DNA of 7,821 nucleotides. Source: Bordetella parapertussis (GTDB lineage Bacteria; Pseudomonadota; Gammaproteobacteria; Burkholderiales; Burkholderiaceae_B). This document shows positions 6,782 through 7,821 of the stretch, piece after piece. Each line of letters opens with the position of its first letter. The stretch's first letter is position 1. The stretch spans positions 1 through 7,821 of the forward strand of contig CALQNE010000167.1 of assembly GCA_943331855.1 (NCBI GenBank), written 5' to 3'. The notes below the pieces were generated by a model. The model made no database searches. It was not told the DNA's origin and was given only the letters and a program-made list of their open reading frames with translations. Both the position numbers and the translations under genes were made by a program.

Positions 6782-7547
6782 AATCAGGTGCTCCAAGATA
6801 GGCCTCGATCACCGCTGGATTTTCTCCAATTTCAGCCGGCGTGCCTTCAGCAATTTTTTCGCCTTGCACCAACACCACAATACGCTCGCAGAGCTCCATG
6901 ACTAAAGCCATATGGTGTTCAACCAACAAGAGCGTCAATCCTCGTTGTTGTAACTGCCTCAGTAGCTTAGCCAGTTCATTGCACTCTTCATGGTTCAATC
7001 CTGCTGCGGGCTCATCCAATAATAAAATCGTGGGTTGCGCGGCAAGTGCGACCGCAATACCGAGCTTTTTTTGCAGCCCGTATGCAAGTGAGCCCGCAGG
7101 CACGTCGCGCCAACTTTGCAAATCGACCATATGCAAAATCTTATCAATTTCGGCGCTGACCTGATCCGCAGCAACAAGCTGTGTAGTGCGTCCGGCAATT
7201 TTTGCAACCGCGGTACCCGCGATGCGTGCAATCATGCCACGGTATACATTTTCGGCAACCGATACCTGCGGGTAGGTCGAAGTAGATTGAAATGTGCGTG
7301 CCAAGCCCGCAACAACTACCTTGCTGGGTGGGCCGCCTGCGATGTCTTTACCCGCAAAGGTGATCGTGCCCGCCGAGGGCGGCATCGTCCCGCTAATGAC
7401 ATTAAACGCCGTCGTCTTACCCGCGCCGTTTGGGCCAATCAAGCCCACAATCTCACCGCTCGAGACCGTAAACGAAACGTTATGCAAAGCCGCCAATCCA
7501 CCAAAATTCTTTGACAATCCTTCAACTCGCAATAGTTCCTGACTCAT
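6768..7547 (-). CDS. livG: Branched-chain amino acid-type ABC transporter ATP-binding protein LivG
   Basis: A 259-residue ABC ATPase, the partner of LivF. Walker A is GPNGAGKTT (38-46); the Q-loop Gln87 sits in ARTFQSTS; the signature is the degenerate form of LivG proteins, LAYGLQKKLGIA (154-165), in place of LSGGQ; Walker B is ILLLDEP (174-180); the switch His211 lies in VEHHM. The long insert between Q-loop and signature (about 95-150) is typical of LivG. The start is ATG 7547-7545, with AAAGG (7559-7555) seven bases upstream. The start overlaps the livM stop in an ATGA arrangement, and the end overlaps livF by 14 bases, so the three genes form one tightly coupled operon. Confidence 0.93.
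   Translation of the reverse strand: MSQELLRVEGLSKNFGGLAALHNVSFTVSSGEIVGLIGPNGAGKTTAFNVISGTMPPSAGTITFAGKDIAGGPPSKVVVAGLARTFQSTSTYPQVSVAENVYRGMIARIAGTAVAKIAGRTTQLVAADQVSAEIDKILHMVDLQSWRDVPAGSLAYGLQKKLGIAVALAAQPTILLLDEPAAGLNHEECNELAKLLRQLQQRGLTLLLVEHHMALVMELCERIVVLVQGEKIAEGTPAEIGENPAVIEAYLGAPDYAHA
6791..6794 (-). promoter_or_regulatory. Ribosome binding site of livF inside livG
   Basis: GGAG on the minus strand, nine bases before ATG 6781 and within livG. It decides between the competing livF starts, favouring 6781 over TTG 6796 and ATG 6775. Confidence 0.55.
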
Positions 7548-7821
7548 GGTCGCGCCTTTCTAAAACTCTTTAACCAGTCCATCATGCTGACTAAGCCACC
7601 CGGCATAAAGCGTAGGATCAAAATCAACGCGACACCATAAAAAATATTCTGTGTCTGCACTGCGCCACGAAAGAGCTCTGGCAAAGGCGTCAGCACAACC
7701 GCTCCAACCAAGGGGCCCCAAATCGATCGTTGGCCTCCAATCACAAACATCGTGATGAACGCGATCGATGCAGACGTATTGAATGACTCTGGCGAGATAT
7801 AGCCGATGTAACGCGCCAACA
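7544..7821 (-). CDS. livM: Branched-chain amino acid-type ABC transporter permease LivM, C-terminal part
   Basis: The last 92 or so codons of a permease whose 5' part lies beyond the right edge; no true start is inside the window, since the first in-frame candidate is a TTG at the very edge. Visible features are the LivM/LivH hallmark AFITMFVIGGQRSIWGPLVGA, in which Arg stands in the GGxG position of many relatives, then a hydrophobic transmembrane segment (NIFYGVALILILRFMPGG) and a basic cytoplasmic tail ending KSFRKARP. LivM and LivH together form the inner-membrane channel. The stop TGA overlaps the livG ATG by four bases. livH and the periplasmic binding protein, if present, must lie outside the window. 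Confidence 0.9.
   Translation of the reverse strand, partial: LARYIGYISPESFNTSASIAFITMFVIGGQRSIWGPLVGAVVLTPLPELFRGAVQTQNIFYGVALILILRFMPGGLVSMMDWLKSFRKARP
7555..7559 (-). promoter_or_regulatory. Ribosome binding site of livG inside livM
   Basis: AAAGG on the minus strand, seven bases before the livG ATG at 7547 and inside the last codons of livM. It supports the chosen start and independent initiation on the polycistronic message. Confidence 0.55.

Noticed and set aside
6775..6796. Alternative livF starts, TTG 6796 and ATG 6775
   Set aside because: The GGAG at 6794-6791 is well spaced only for ATG 6781, and that start gives the family length of 237 residues.
7116..7514. 132-codon plus-strand open frame inside livG
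   Set aside because: It is fully antisense to livG, which carries all ABC ATPase motifs, and no domain is seen in the shadow frame.
7544..7821. Broken or truncated livM
   Set aside because: The frame stays open to the window edge, so the missing N-terminus is due to the window boundary and not a mutation.
1..7821. Undescribed defence, mobile or RNA-based system
   Set aside because: All coding space is taken by recognisable housekeeping, enzyme or transport genes; I saw no repeats, integrase, toxin-antitoxin pair, reverse transcriptase or structured non-coding RNA beyond one terminator.

Overview
The window looks like an ordinary chromosomal stretch from a betaproteobacterium, most likely Burkholderiales (Alcaligenaceae/Burkholderiaceae-like). 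That placement is inferred from protein character, the gene order gloB-mltD-fabI next to methyltransferase-rnhA-dnaQ, and a G+C content that looks close to half by eye. No similarity search was possible. I see no mobile element, CRISPR array, tRNA or rRNA, and no non-coding stretch longer than about 70 bases.

Layout. (1) Positions 1-917, plus strand: the 3' part of an enolase-superfamily (mandelate racemase-type) sugar-acid dehydratase or racemase of unknown substrate. It converges on dnaQ. (2) Positions 949-2998, minus strand: a co-directional set of yafS-like methyltransferase, rnhA (RNase HI) and dnaQ (Pol III proofreading exonuclease). (3) Positions 3013-6017, plus strand: gloB (glyoxalase II), mltD (lipoprotein lytic transglycosylase with LysM repeats) and fabI (enoyl-ACP reductase). 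The gloB and yafS genes diverge with only about 14 bases between their start codons. (4) Positions 6040-6066: a strong A/T-flanked hairpin, probably a bidirectional terminator, between the converging fabI and livF. (5) Positions 6068-7821, minus strand: the end of a branched-chain-amino-acid-type ABC importer operon, livM (partial)-livG-livF, with overlapping genes.

How the genes work together. The central block is housekeeping: replication fidelity and RNA-primer/R-loop removal (dnaQ, rnhA), methylglyoxal detoxification (gloB), murein remodelling (mltD) and fatty-acid synthesis (fabI). The neighbourhood of mltD, gloB, yafS, rnhA and dnaQ is also found in Escherichia coli, although there dnaQ is divergent from rnhA. 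The two ends are accessory metabolism: a catabolic enolase-superfamily enzyme and a Liv-type uptake system whose substrate cannot be read from this sequence.

I did not find a convincing undescribed system here. The points most worth checking are the methyltransferase without a visible glycine-rich motif I, the crowded divergent yafS/gloB start region, and the KxH variant in the enolase-superfamily enzyme.
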